From: Homarus americanus
Taxonomy: Eukaryota; Arthropoda; Malacostraca; Decapoda; Nephropidae
Length of the DNA stretch: 64,000 nt
Direction of reading: 5' to 3'
NCBI RefSeq assembly: GCF_018991925.1
Contig: NW_024725520.1
Location: 665,001-729,000, forward strand
Under the pieces are notes generated by a model. It searched no databases and had not been told where the DNA came from. It was given only the letters and a program-made list of their open reading frames with translations. Made by a program: the position numbers and the translations under genes. This document shows positions 35,124-46,374 of this stretch, piece after piece (position 1 is the first letter of the stretch; each line of letters starts with the position of its first letter).

Positions 35124-36328
35124 CCCCCCCCTCCCTCTCTCTATCTCTTTCTTACATATAAATACTGTTCTCTTTTGCATATCACTCCCTCCTTCTTCCT
35201 CTTCTCGTCTCTCCCTCTGTCCCTCTCCCAGCATCGTTCCCTCCCTTGCTCTTTCACTCCCATTCTCAATCTCTCCCTACCAGCATTTCACCCTCCTTCT
35301 CAGAATCCCTCCCTCTCAACGTCACTCCCTACTTCCCAGCATCACTGTCTCCCTTACAACATCACTCCCTCTCTCCTTGCATCACTCTCTCCCTTATAGC
35401 ATCACTCACTCCCTTACAGCTTCACTCCCTCTCTCCCTGCATCACTCCCTCCCTCCCAACATCACTCCCTCCCTCCCAGCATCACTCCCTCCCTCCCTCC
35501 CTCTGTGTCCTCCTCCCTTGCCACTCTCCTCCCAGCATCACTCCCTCCCTCACAGCATCACTCCCCTCCCTTGCACTACCCCTCCCCTCCCTCCAGGATC
35601 CTCCCTCCTACAGCATCACTCCCTCCCTCCCAACATCAATCCCTCCCTCCAGCATCCTCCTCCCCTCCCAACATCACTTCCTCCCTCCCAGCATCCTCCC
35701 TCCTACCCAACATCCTCCTCCTCCGTGTCCTCCCCTCCCCTCTCCAACATCCTCCCTCCTTCCCAGCATCCTCCCTCCTCCCAACATCACTCCCTCCCTC
35801 CCAGCATCACTTTCCCTCCCTCCTCCAACATCACTCCCTCCCTCATAGTATCCTCCCTCCCCTCTCCAACATCCTCCCTCCTTCCCAACATCACTCCCTC
35901 CCTCCCCAACATCACTCCCTCCCCTCCCAGCATCCTCCCCTCCCTCCTCCCCAACATCACTCCCTCCCCTCTTCAGTATCCTCCCTCCTCTCCAACATCC
36001 TCCTCCTTCCCAGCATCCTCCCTCCCCTCCCAACATCACTCCCTCCCCTCCCAACATCACTCCCCTCCCTCCCAACATCCTCCCCTCCTTCCAACAACAC
36101 TCCCTCCCTCCCCAACATCACTCCCTCCCTCCCAACATCACTCCCCTCCCTCCCAACATCACCCCTCCTTCCAGCAACACTCCCTCCTCCCAACATCACT
36201 CCCTCCTCCCAACATCACTCCCTCCCCCAACATCACTCCCTCCTTCCCAGCAACCTTTCCTCCTCCCCAACATCCTCCTCCCTCTTAGTATCCTCCCCTC
36301 CCTCCCAACATCACTCCCTCCCTTGCTT
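35124..36328. repeat. 20-bp pyrimidine minisatellite, left block
   Basis: Repeats of CCCTCCCTCCCAACATCACT with deletions of CCT steps and AACATC/AGCATC swaps. The early part (35124-35420) is more diverged. Long Pro/Ser frames (up to 396 codons) are artefacts. Confidence 0.95.
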
Positions 36329-36405
36329 TTTTTTCTTTTTTTTAAGGGGATTAGCCTACCCGGGTACAGGTCACTGACCCACATCGGGGCCTGGGGGGCG
36401 AAAAT

Positions 36406-36438
<33 letters not shown>

Positions 36439-36444
36439 ATAGTA

Positions 36445-36512
<68 letters not shown>

Positions 36513-36782
36513 GAATTACAAAAATGAAAAAAGATAAAAAGTGAGAAACAATATACTGCATATATGTTGTGTTGTCAATGGTAAGAGAAACAATTGAGAC
36601 CCTGCAATTGTGTGCAAATGGGGCAGAAAGTCAGATCAGCAACCTGGGACTTGGTCACAATTTTCGTGATGCCATATGGCAACAGGGTCGACCATTAGAC
36701 AACACATTATGCTTCCAATATCTTCCCAGGCAGTAGTACCTCCCTGTTTGGTAGCTGCCTACTACCTACTACTAAGTGAGCT
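36329..36782. mobile_element. 0.45-kb insert splitting the 20-bp array, possible retroposon
   Basis: A non-repeat segment sits inside an otherwise continuous 20-bp array. Read on the minus strand it ends in an A-rich run (complement of 36327-36343) next to the array, preceded by CCCGGGTAGGCTAATCCCC and by TAG/AAT triplet runs (36406-36510). The rest (36511-36782) is single-copy-like. A terminal A-rich tail suggests a SINE or LINE fragment, but I cannot assign a family and see no clear target duplication. Confidence 0.4.
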
Positions 36783-38010
36783 GCCTCACTCCCTCCCTCG
36801 CAGCATCATTCCCTCCTTCCCAGCTTCACTCCCTCCCTCCCAACATCAGCATCCTCTCCTTCTGCCTCACTCCCTCCCTCGCAGCATCATTCCCTCCTTC
36901 CCAGCTTCACTCCCTCCCTCCCAACATCACTCCCTCCTTCCCAGCATCACTCCCTCCCTCCCAGCATCACTCCCTCCTTCCCAGCATCACTCCCTCCTTC
37001 CCAGCTTCACTCCCTCCCTCACAGCATCACTTCCTCCTCAGCATCCTTCCTCCCTCCCAACATCACTTCCTCCTCCTAACATCCTCCCTCCTTCCCAGCA
37101 TCCTCCCCTCCCTCCTAGTATCACTCTCCCTCCCAGCATCCTCCCTCCCTCCCAACATCACTTCCTCCCTCCCAACATCCTCCCTCCCTCCTAACATCCT
37201 CCCTCCTCCCCATCACTCCCTCCCTCCCAACATCCTCCCTCCTTCCCAGCATCCTCCCTCCCTCCCTAGTATCCTCCCTCCTTCCCATCATCCTCCCTCC
37301 CCTTCCTTCCTCCCCTCCCAACATCACTCCCTCTCTCCTAACATCACATCACTCCCTCCCTCCCAACATCACTCCCTCCTCCCATCCTCCTCCTTCCCAG
37401 CATCTCCCTCCTCCCAACATCCACTTCCTTCCTCCCAACAACATACTCCCATCCTCTCCCTCAGCATCAATCTCTCTCACTCCTCCACATCCTCCCTCCT
37501 CCTCCCATCCTCCCTCCCTCTCCTCCCTCCTTCCAGCATCACTCCTCCCTCCCAGCATCCCTCTGAGCATCACTCTCTCCTCCCACCCAACATCCTCCCT
37601 CCCCCCAGCATCACCCCCTCCCTCCCAACATCCTCCCTCCCTCCCAGCATCACCCCTCCCTCCAGCATCCCTCCCAGCATCCCTCAACACGCATTACCCT
37701 CCCTCCCAGCATCCCCTCACAGCATCTTTCCCTCCCTCCTCAGCCTCCTCCTCCCAGCATCATTCTCTCCCTCCCAACATCACTCCCTCCCTCCCAGCAT
37801 CACCCCTCCCTCCCAGCATCCACTCAGCATCCTCCCAGCATCCTCCCTCCCTCACAGCATCCTCCCTTCCTCCCAACATCCCTCCCTCCCTCCCAACATT
37901 ATTCCCTCCCTCCCAGCATCCCTCACAGCATCACTCCCTCCCTCCCAGCATCACTCTCTCCCTCCCAGCATCACTCTCTCCCTCCCAGCATCACTCCCTC
38001 CCTCCCTCCC
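36783..38010. repeat. 20-bp pyrimidine minisatellite, right block
   Basis: The same unit family as 35124-36328 (CCCTCCCTCCCAGCATCACT). A block of about 67 bp starting at 36782 is repeated at 36863, an 81-bp step. Confidence 0.95.
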
Positions 38011-38159
38011 GTTCTTATCCAGGGTTACAACAAATCAATACTCTCGTTCAGGCGTCCCGGATAGCTCCCGGCGGCGCCACCCACCCAACAAACTCTTATT
38101 CTTCTTATTTTTACACTAATTTTCGTTAAATTTACAGTATTCTCGTGTTTTAGCTAATT
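38011..38159. other. Short single-copy spacer
   Basis: Includes a GC-rich segment CCCGGCGGCGCCACCC near 38066. No gene recognised. Confidence 0.5.
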
Positions 38160-39060
38160 ATATCGTGTTTTTCCTTTTCATTTGTATTTTCCTGATTTTT
38201 TTCGATAATTTCGTCTTATTTTTTGATGATTTTATCGTATTATTGAATATTTGTCCTTTTTTATACATTTTTATTTTCCCTTGTTTTATTTTCTCCTTTT
38301 TTATATATTTTCCTTTATTATATTGTATTTTCCCCTTATTTTATATAATTATCCCTTATTTTATCGTATTTTCCCCCTATTTTCCCTAATTTTATCTTAT
38401 TTCTCCGTATTATATCGCATTTCATCTTATTTTCATTCTATCTTAATTTCCCTTTATTTTATTTTCTCTTATTTTTCCCTCGTTAAAATTATCCGTATTT
38501 TTTTTTTTTCATTTGTTTTGTCTTGTTTTGTTTTTATCTGTTCTTTTAATTTTTTCTCCCATATTCTGTATTTTCTTTATTTTAATTCACTTATTTTTCT
38601 TTTTATTTCGTTTTTCTTTTTTAAATTTTCTTTTTATTTTCTCTATTTACTCCTTTTCATCTTTCTTTTCTATTCTCTCTATCTTTTTAATATATATTTT
38701 TTTAGGTATTTTTTAATTTTCTTACATTTCTGTGTCTACAGTTTTCTTAATATTTTTTTTTTGTATTTCTCTGTAGTTGTTTCTTTTGTTCTGTGTTTTT
38801 ATATTGGTTTATTTTATTTCTCCTTAGTCTGTTATTTTGTTTTTGTTTTTTGTTGTGTATTTTATCTCGTATATTTATTATTCTGGTTTTTATTTCTTTT
38901 CTTTTTATTTTTTTTATTATTTCTATATTTTTCGGTCTTTTATATTTTGTTTTATATTTCAATAATGTATTTCCTATATTAATAAATTAGTATTTTCAAA
39001 TTTTTTACTGTATTTTTGTATTTATGGATAATTTTGTATATTTCCGTTTATTGGATATTT
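38160..39060. repeat. T-rich low-complexity DNA
   Basis: About 900 bp with strong T excess, built from TTATTTT, CCTTATTTTAT and TTTTTTTC words in no fixed period. The 243-codon frame (38251-38982) is Phe/Ile/Tyr/Leu low-complexity and is not a membrane protein I would call. Confidence 0.85.
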
Positions 39061-39231
39061 TCAGTATAGATCGGCTGCCTCTTGAGCTTAGCCTCGGCTT
39101 TTCGTACAAGAATTTAAGAATATCTAAATCCGTGACATACACTTTATAGTCAGTTTATGGACACTATAGTCACTTTATGGACACTATAAACACTTTATGG
39201 ACAGTTTATAAGCACATTACAAACACCTTAA

Positions 39232-39235
<4 letters not shown>
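39061..39235. other. Spacer with short ACACTTTATGGACA repeats
   Basis: TCACTTTATGGACACTATA-type words recur four times between 39145 and 39215. Confidence 0.6.

Positions 39236-39327
<92 letters not shown>
39236..39327. repeat. (TA)n microsatellite
   Basis: About 45 TA units. Confidence 0.97.
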
Positions 39328-39328
<1 letters not shown>

Positions 39329-39760
39329 CAAACACTTAATAAAAACACCTTACAATGTGTAATCAAACACGTCACAAATAAATACTTTACAAAAATACTT
39401 TACAAAGAAACAACTTTACAAAAACAGCTACGGATTCATGAGAGGCAAATCTGTATTCGAAAGAGGATTTTGTTTATTCATTTACCCGGGATTGTTTTTG
39501 TTTTTTTTAGATGAAAAATTACACATTTTTTCTTAAGTTACTGGTTTATTAGGGTGAGGGGGGGTGGGTGATGGAGGTGATGATGGGGGAGGAGAAGGGG
39601 TGAGAGTGGGGGTGGGGAGGTGAAGGGAAGGAGACACACGGACATACAGATATAGCGAAAAGATGTAAGAGAGAGAGAGATGAAGCAGCCAACATTAGCG
39701 TCAGAAGAGACCAACTGATTCACCTCTCCTCCTGTGCTAATATTTGGTGTCTAATGACTG

Positions 39761-39801
<41 letters not shown>

Positions 39802-39811
39802 GTGTTTAAAC
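39328..39811. other. Spacer with G-rich and CT runs
   Basis: AT-rich ACAAACACTTTACAA words to 39425, single-copy DNA, a G-rich segment 39551-39620, and a CT run 39763-39798. No gene recognised. Confidence 0.6.
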
Positions 39812-40885
39812 ATCATGCTGCACACACCCTCACCAACCACACATCATGCTGCACACCCCCACCAACCACACATCATGCTGCACACCCCCCACCAACCGCA
39901 CATCATGCTGCACACCCTCACCGACCACACATCATGCTGCACACCCCCACCAGCCACACATCATGCTGCACACCCTCACCAACCACACATCATGCTGCAC
40001 ACCCCCACCAACCACATCATGCTGCACACCCCCACAACCACACATCATGCTGCACACCCTCCACCAACCACACATCATGCTGCACACCCCCACCAACCAC
40101 ACATCATGCTGCACACCCCCACCAACCACACATCATGCTGCACACCCTCCACCAACCACACATCATCCTGGACACCCCCCACCAACCACACATCATGCTG
40201 CACACCCTCCACCAACCACACATCATGCTGCACACCCCCACCAACCACACATCATGCTGCACACCCTCCCAACCACACATCATGCTGCACACACCTCACC
40301 AACCACTGCACACCAGCCACACACATCATGCTGCACACCCCACCAACCACACATCATGCTGCACACCTCCACCAACCACACATCATGCTGCACACACACC
40401 AACCACACATCAGCCACACATCATGCTGCACACCCCCACCAACCACACATCATGCTGCACACCCCCACCAACCACACATCATGCACATGCTGCACCCTCC
40501 ACCAACCACACATCATGCTGCACACCCACCAACCACACATCATGCTGCACACCCTCCACCAACCACACATCATGCTGCACACACCCTCACCAACCACACA
40601 TCATGCTGCACACCACCAACCACACATCATGCTGCACACACCCCACCAACCACACATTATGCTGCACACCCCTACCAACCACACATCATGCTGCACACAC
40701 CCTCACCAACCACACATCATGCTGCACACCCCCACCAACCACACATCATGCTGCACACCCCCCACCAACCGCACATCATGCTGCACACCCTCACCGACCA
40801 CACATCATGCTGCACACCCTCACCGACCACACATCATGCTGCACACCCTCACCAACCACACATCATGCTGCACACCCTCACCAAG
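39812..40885. repeat. 29-bp minisatellite, about 37 copies, with 873-bp duplication
   Basis: The unit has core CCAACCACACATCATGCTGC followed by ACACCCCCA, 26-31 bp long. A run of five variant units, including the diagnostic ACCAACCGCA, occurs at 39891 and again at 40764, so the two ends of the array are copies of each other 873 bp apart. All three plus frames are open for 349-391 codons (His/Pro/Thr/Cys), an artefact. Confidence 0.96.
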
Positions 40886-41435
40886 CCGGCGGTAAAGACA
40901 GCACCAGAGGTTTAGGTTGTGTAGGGTAATGGTACGAAACGAACTGTGTCTTACATCGCTGTTAATGCTGTTTTGCTGTCCCGGCTGTGAACCTGCAATG
41001 CCAGCTATTGTCATGGGAAGGCCGTAGAGTTGTCACGAGCACTGAACCACGACGGACCGCGACGAACCACAACGGACCAGGATTGCTGTGAATGGTTGGC
41101 TCATTGGGTCGCGTCTCTGTTGTTATTCAACCTTATCGTTCCCTCCTTTATTTATTGTCACTATTCTTATTCTTTCGTATTATTTTTTTTCATATAAATT
41201 TTTGGTTTTCCTTTATAGTGAGCAAAAATGTTAGTTGTTGATGGCTTTTGTTGAGAGAGAAAGAGAGAGAGAGACAGGAAGAAAGACTTAGAAAAAGAGA
41301 GAAAGAGAGAGAGAGAGAAAGAGAGAGTAAACTGTACACACTTTAGCGCTCAGCAATACACTTACTGCCCGTCCTTCCCTTAAGATATAATTCAGTGCAC
41401 GCTTGAATCTTTTCCCTCCTCTAGGGTTAATGGCT
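40886..41435. other. Single-copy spacer with GA-rich segment
   Basis: Non-repetitive DNA, with GACGGACCGCGACGAACC-type short repeats at 41050-41085 and GA-rich DNA at 41254-41331. No gene recognised. Confidence 0.55.
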
Positions 41436-41443
41436 GTGCGCGC

Positions 41444-41483
<40 letters not shown>
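41436..41483. repeat. (GC)n joined to (GT)n, Z-DNA-prone
   Basis: About 11 GC/CG steps pass directly into about 12 GT steps, giving 48 bp of strictly alternating purine and pyrimidine. Confidence 0.95.
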
Positions 41484-41489
<6 letters not shown>

Positions 41490-41905
41490 ACTCATGAATG
41501 GCAATGGTTCGCGTAATGATAAACATGATTATTTGGGGATTAAAGAAAACGATGACATGAGACAGTCTCCAGGGTGACTAGTTTAATTTACAGTAACACC
41601 CTCACTAATTCATTATTTACTCCGCCATGGCAACGGTTCGTCGCCCGGGTTTGTATACGCCATTAAACCTTAAAAGAAATAATGACCTTATTCTCAGAAG
41701 TTCCATTAAAAGCGACAATATATTTTTATAGTAGCGTTGCTCCATTATCTTTACTGTTATGTAATTGGCTAGATGTTTACGATCCCTTAATGGTGGCGCA
41801 GTTGTTTGTGGCGCTCTGATTCTCTCGGGGTGGCTTTATGTGACCATCAAGATGAATAAATATTGACAGGAGAAATGGCGCTGGACGACTTGACGTGGCT
41901 GCACC
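41484..41905. other. Single-copy stretch with dense regulatory-like words
   Basis: About 420 bp of balanced composition without repeats. It contains CCATGGCAACGG (RFX-like half site), TAATTGG, TGTTTAC (forkhead-like), AATAAATATTGACAGG and TGGCGC words. It has no long open frame. It could be conserved non-coding DNA, which only comparison can show. Confidence 0.35.
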
Positions 41906-41906
41906 A

Positions 41907-42262
41907 GTATAGTGGTTCCATGGTCACTGTAGCACTATAGGACCACTAAAGTGTCGCCATGGTCACTGTAACACACCTTAGAACCAGTATAGTGGCGCCA
42001 TGGTCACTGTAACACACCTTAGAACCAGTATAGTGGCGCCATGATCACTGTAACACACCTTAGAACCAGTATAGTGGCGCCATGGTCACTGTAACATTCC
42101 TTAGAACCAGTATAGTGGCGCCATGATCACTATAACACTTAAGGTCCGGTATAGTGGCGCCATGGTCACTGTAACACATTTAGGACCAGTATAGTGGCGC
42201 CATGGTCACTGTAACACATTTAGGACCAGTATAGTGGCGCCATGGTCACTGTAACACATTTT
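41907..42262. repeat. 41-bp minisatellite
   Basis: About nine copies of a 41-bp unit with core GTATAGTGGCGCCATGGTCA. The GGCGCC and CCATGG hexamers are conserved in most copies; a few have ATGATC. Confidence 0.96.
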
Positions 42263-42404
42263 GTGCATATTTCTCCTCTCTCTCTCAACCCTCCTCCCTC
42301 CCCCACCCAATAATCTCCGCCTCTGAATAAATTTCGATACCTATCAATAACATGACCCGGAAAAGCCTAGTTTACGACCCTGATCTTGTGAGTTGCTCAT
42401 ATCC
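42263..42404. other. Short spacer
   Basis: Single-copy DNA; no feature seen. Confidence 0.5.
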
Positions 42405-42830
42405 TCACAACTCCCCGTCATTTAACTCACAACCCCACAACACTCACAACTCAACTTCACGTCACTCTCAACCCCACAACACTCACAACTCACAACTTCA
42501 CGTCACTCTCAACCCCACAACACTCACAACTCACAACCTCACGTCACTCACAATCACAACCCTACGACACTCACAACTCACAACCTGACGTCACTCACAA
42601 CCCCACGACACTCACAACTCACAACCTCACATGAATCGGTGAGTCGGTGAGTCAGTAAGTTGATGAGTGAGTCGGTGAGTCAGTAACTGTATGAGTTAGT
42701 GAGTCGGTGAGTCAATGAATGGATGAGTGAGCGAGTCGGTGAGTGAGTGAGTCAGTGAGTGGATGAGTCGGTGAGACAATGAGTGGGTGAGTCAGTGAAT
42801 GGATGAGTCAGTGAGTCGGTAATACAGTTT
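42405..42830. repeat. CACAACTCACAACCCC repeats, then GTGAGTCGGTGAGTCA repeats
   Basis: 42405-42632 repeats a unit of about 37 bp with core ACACTCACAACTCACAAC. 42634-42830 repeats GAGTCGGTGAGTCAGTGAGT with GGATGAGTGA variants. Confidence 0.92.
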
Positions 42831-43105
42831 AAACAATATTTTTAAAGTCTCAAGAGAAAATAATTAAGTCTGTGATTATGCTGTCATGAGTGATAATCAT
42901 TTTCCTGTAGTTCACCTGGCAGGCTGCTGATTGGCTGCTGCTGCTCCCCGTTAATGAGGTAGTTTATTTCAAATATACAACATATCTCACTTAACATCAT
43001 TAACGTTATTGTCTCATGTTTTTGTATGTTAACGTAGAACATTATTACCATTTTAACATTAACAAAACTGTCAATACACAACATTTATAGCCAGCAATGT
43101 CTGTC
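42831..43105. other. Single-copy spacer
   Basis: AT-rich DNA with one GCTGATTGGCTGCTGCTGCT segment (inverted CCAAT). No gene recognised. Confidence 0.5.
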
Positions 43106-43189
43106 CTGTATCAGCGCTGACTCACAATCTTGAGTCAGTATCTATCAGTGCTGACTCACAATCTTGAGTCAGTATCTATCAGTGCTAGT
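43106..43189. repeat. 34-bp tandem repeat with palindromic AP-1-like pairs
   Basis: Two full copies and a partial third. Each full copy holds TGACTCA, six bases, then TGAGTCA (43118-43137 and 43152-43171), so each forms an inverted repeat. Confidence 0.9.
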
Positions 43190-43880
43190 TTATTGTGCAT
43201 TCCATACTCATCCTGTGAACGGTAGCGCAAAAAGGATTACAGAGTAGAAGCCACAAAGGGTGTTTATCAGACCCCAGTGATCAAGATATTATGGCGTTGA
43301 ATATTACAGAGTATTTCCAGTACCTACATTGTTTACGTCGATACATAGAATTTTGATTAGGTACTAGAAGCCAAGTGTGGATACAGCCTTAGTATATCAG
43401 CTATCTTGTCATCAGAGGTAAAGTGCTGTGCCATTGTATACACAGTGTGCTTGGATCTATCTCTATAAGGTTCTATATTTTTTTCACAGTGTAAGACGTG
43501 GTGTTGGAGTGTGTGGCCGTGTGTCTGGCCGATCATTTAGAGTTTACATAGAGGGCGTCGGGGGGACCCAGGCAACAGTAGTGGAAAGAGGGGGACAAGG
43601 AGGGAAGCGTCAAGAGAAGGAAGGGGAAAGGGATTGGAAAGAAGGGGGGAAGAGAGGAGAAAAGATAGAAGGAGAGTGCGTGGTCGAGCCGAGACGGAGT
43701 GGGCTGAGAGAGGAAGGGAGAGTGTGTGGTCGGGGATGGAGGGAAGGAAAGAAGGAAGGGGCATAAGACTTGAATTTAACATTGAGAAGAAAAAAACGGG
43801 TGATTTTGGACGTCGTAAAAATCACATCAAATTTTATAGAATAATTTACCTTCTTTTTTTTTTGGTAATCATCGTAACAT
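43190..43880. other. Single-copy stretch with a weak exon candidate
   Basis: A T-rich acceptor-like TTCTATATTTTTTTCACAG ends at 43499, followed by 78 nt (43500-43577) open in one frame, centre RVSGRSFRVYIEGVGG, and a weak donor GTAGTG. The flanking DNA turns purine-rich after 43580. I do not recognise a family and rate this well below the 26943-27138 pair. Confidence 0.3.
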
Positions 43881-44074
43881 TTGGCGAATATTATCGAGAA
43901 ATTGGCGAATATTACAGGAAAATTGGCGAATGTTACTTATATTAATGAGAAAAAAATCACGAATCTATCAACATTAACGACATTTCTTAACATTTCAGCG
44001 AATATTATTAACATTTCTTATCTTCGTTAACGTAAGACAAAATATAAACATTGAGGAAAAGTTAAAGAAAATGG
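43881..44074. other. AT-rich spacer with GGCGAATATTA repeats
   Basis: GGCGAATATTA-like words recur four to five times at about 20-30 bp intervals to 44010. Confidence 0.6.
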
Positions 44075-44138
<64 letters not shown>

Positions 44139-44222
44139 TATAGATAGATAGATAGATAGATAACTTAGATAGATAGATAGATAGATAGATATATAGATAG
44201 ATAGATAGATAACTTAGATAAT
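44075..44222. repeat. (GATA)n microsatellite
   Basis: GATA units with two TAACTTAGA interruptions near 44160 and 44211. The two flanked blocks look like copies of each other. Confidence 0.96.
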
Positions 44223-44292
44223 AACAAGACATTCTATGGTTTGTTGTGGTTTTGAGCTTACTATAGTGACTAGAGAGAAAGCGAGAGAATTG

Positions 44293-44297
<5 letters not shown>

Positions 44298-44347
<50 letters not shown>
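44298..44347. repeat. (GA)n microsatellite
   Basis: About 25 GA units. Confidence 0.96.
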
Positions 44348-44350
<3 letters not shown>

Positions 44351-44429
44351 ATTTCTCAGTAATTAATCACGCCATCTTTACCATCTCGTTAACAAATACA
44401 TCAACTTTCTTAATTATCCTCACCGTCAT

Positions 44430-45075
44430 TATCTGTCTAATTCTTTCATTATCTGTCTAATTCTTTCATTATCTGCCTACTTCTTTCATTATCTGTCTAA
44501 TTCTTTCATTATCTGCCTACTTCTTTCATTATCTGTCTACTTCTTTCATTATCTGCCTACTTCTTTCATTATCTGTCTAATTCTTTCATTATCTGTCTAC
44601 TTCTTTCATTATCTGCCTACTTCTTTCATTATCTCTCTATTTCTTTCATTATCTGTCTACTTCTTTCATTTATCTGTCTACTTCTTTCATTATCTGTCTA
44701 CTTCTTTCATTATCTCTCTATTTCTTTCATTATCTGTCTACTTCTTTCATTATCTGTCTACTTCTTTCATTATCTGTCTATTTCTTTTCATTATCTGTCT
44801 ACTTCTTTCATTATCTATCTACTTCTTTCATTATCTGCCTACTTCTGCTGTTTATCTGTCTACTTCTTTCATTATCTGTCTATTTCTTTCCATTATCTGT
44901 CCTACTTTACTTTTCATTATCTGTCTAATTCTTTCATTATCTGTCTACTTCTTTCATTATCTGTCTACTTCTTTCATTATCTCTCTATTTCTTTCATTAT
45001 CTGTCTAATTCTTTCATTATCTGTCTACTTCCTTCATTATCTACTTACCTCTCTCATTATCTACCTGTTTCTCTT
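44430..45075. repeat. 20-bp minisatellite, about 32 copies
   Basis: The unit CTGTCTACTTCTTTCATTAT has variants CTGTCTAATTC, CTGCCTACTTC and CTCTCTATTTC. Some copies have one-base insertions (44665, 44790, 44885). Confidence 0.96.
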
Positions 45076-45189
45076 CCTCTTTCTTCCTCACCTGTGGAAG
45101 AGAGAGAACACAAGAATTAATAAGAAATAAGGAAAAAATACGAATAAATAAGATAAATGAATAATGAAGAGGGGGTGAATAATCTAATA
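45076..45189. other. Short AT-rich spacer
   Basis: Single-copy DNA; no feature seen. Confidence 0.5.
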
Positions 45190-45720
45190 ATTGACTGGTT
45201 CACTGACTGATTGACTGAATGACTGACTGATTGATCCCCTAACTGACTGACTGACCCAATAACTGACTGACTGATCCCCTAATTAACTGAATGACCCACT
45301 GACTGACTGATTGATTGACCCACTGACTGACTGACCCACTGGCTGACTGACCCACTAGCTGACTGACCCACTAGTTGACTGACCCACTCGTTGACTGACC
45401 CACTGACTGTCTGACTGACCCACTGGCTGACTGACCCACTAGCTGACTGACCCACTAGTTGATTGACCCACTCGTTGACTGACCCACTGACTGTCTGACT
45501 GACCCACTGGCTTACTGACCCGCTAGTTGACTGACCCGCTCGTTGACTGACCCACTGACTGTCTGACTGACCCACTGGCTGACTGACCCACTAGCTGACT
45601 GACCCACTAGTTGATTGACCCACTCGTTGACTGACCCACTGACTGTCTGACTGACCCACTGGCTTACTGACCCACTGATCGATTGGCTGACTGGCTGACC
45701 TGCCCACTGTTTAACTGATT
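45190..45720. repeat. GACTGACCCACT minisatellite with 152-bp higher-order period
   Basis: Units of 16-20 bp such as CTGACTGACCCACTAGTTGA. The marker GACTGTCTGACTGACC occurs at 45405, 45489, 45557 and 45641, that is steps of 84, 68 and 84, so the array repeats every 152 bp. Confidence 0.94.
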
Positions 45721-45745
45721 AACTGACTGGCTCTTTCACTTACTC

Positions 45746-46043
45746 ACTTAATAACAGCTTATTTAACAGCTGAGACACTTAATAACAGCTTATTTAACAG
45801 CTGAGACACTTAATAACAGCTTATTTAACAGCTGAGACACTTAATAACAGCTTATTTAACAGCTGAGACACTTAATAACAGCTTATTTAACAGCTGAGAC
45901 ACTTAATAACAGCTTATTTAACAGCTGAGACACTTAATAACAGCTTATTTAACAGCTGAGACACTTAATAACAGCTTATTTAACAGCTGAGACACTTAAT
46001 AACAGCTTATTTAACAGCTGAGACACTTAATAACAGCTTATTT
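45746..46043. repeat. 31-bp minisatellite, perfectly uniform
   Basis: Nine full copies and a partial tenth of a 31-bp unit with core CAGCTTATTTAACAGCTGAG. I see no base difference among the full copies. Each copy has a CAGCTG E-box. Confidence 0.97.
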
Positions 46044-46294
46044 GACGGCAGTGTCACAGTTTTGGTCTGAATTCCATTTCCTGAAGCCTAGAGTCAGACG
46101 TTGGGACGAGTGATTCACGTGTTCGATTGCTATCATCTGTTTACCTTCTAAGTGCGGGGCATCAAGGTGCCAACCCACACAACCATTTAGGGCAGAAAGT
46201 CCTTGGTGTACGGATTAGCTCTTTCGCCACTACTGTTAAGGCGAGTTAAATTGGTTCCTCTGACAGCCTTGTTGACCTTTCATAAGTGATGTAG

Positions 46295-46329
<35 letters not shown>

Positions 46330-46374
46330 TGAATCATAATATACACACACGTCATCATTTACCCACCATATTCT
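46044..46374. other. Single-copy spacer with short GT run
   Basis: About 250 bp of non-repetitive DNA, then a GT run at about 46298-46326. No gene recognised. Confidence 0.55.

Noticed and set aside
38251..38982. 243-codon hydrophobic frame resembling a multi-pass membrane protein
   Set aside because: The DNA is T-rich low complexity; Phe/Leu/Ile/Tyr follow from composition alone, and overlapping frames look the same.
39754..40929. His/Pro/Thr/Cys frames of 349-391 codons
   Set aside because: The 29-bp repeat is open in all three frames, so the open reading is uninformative.
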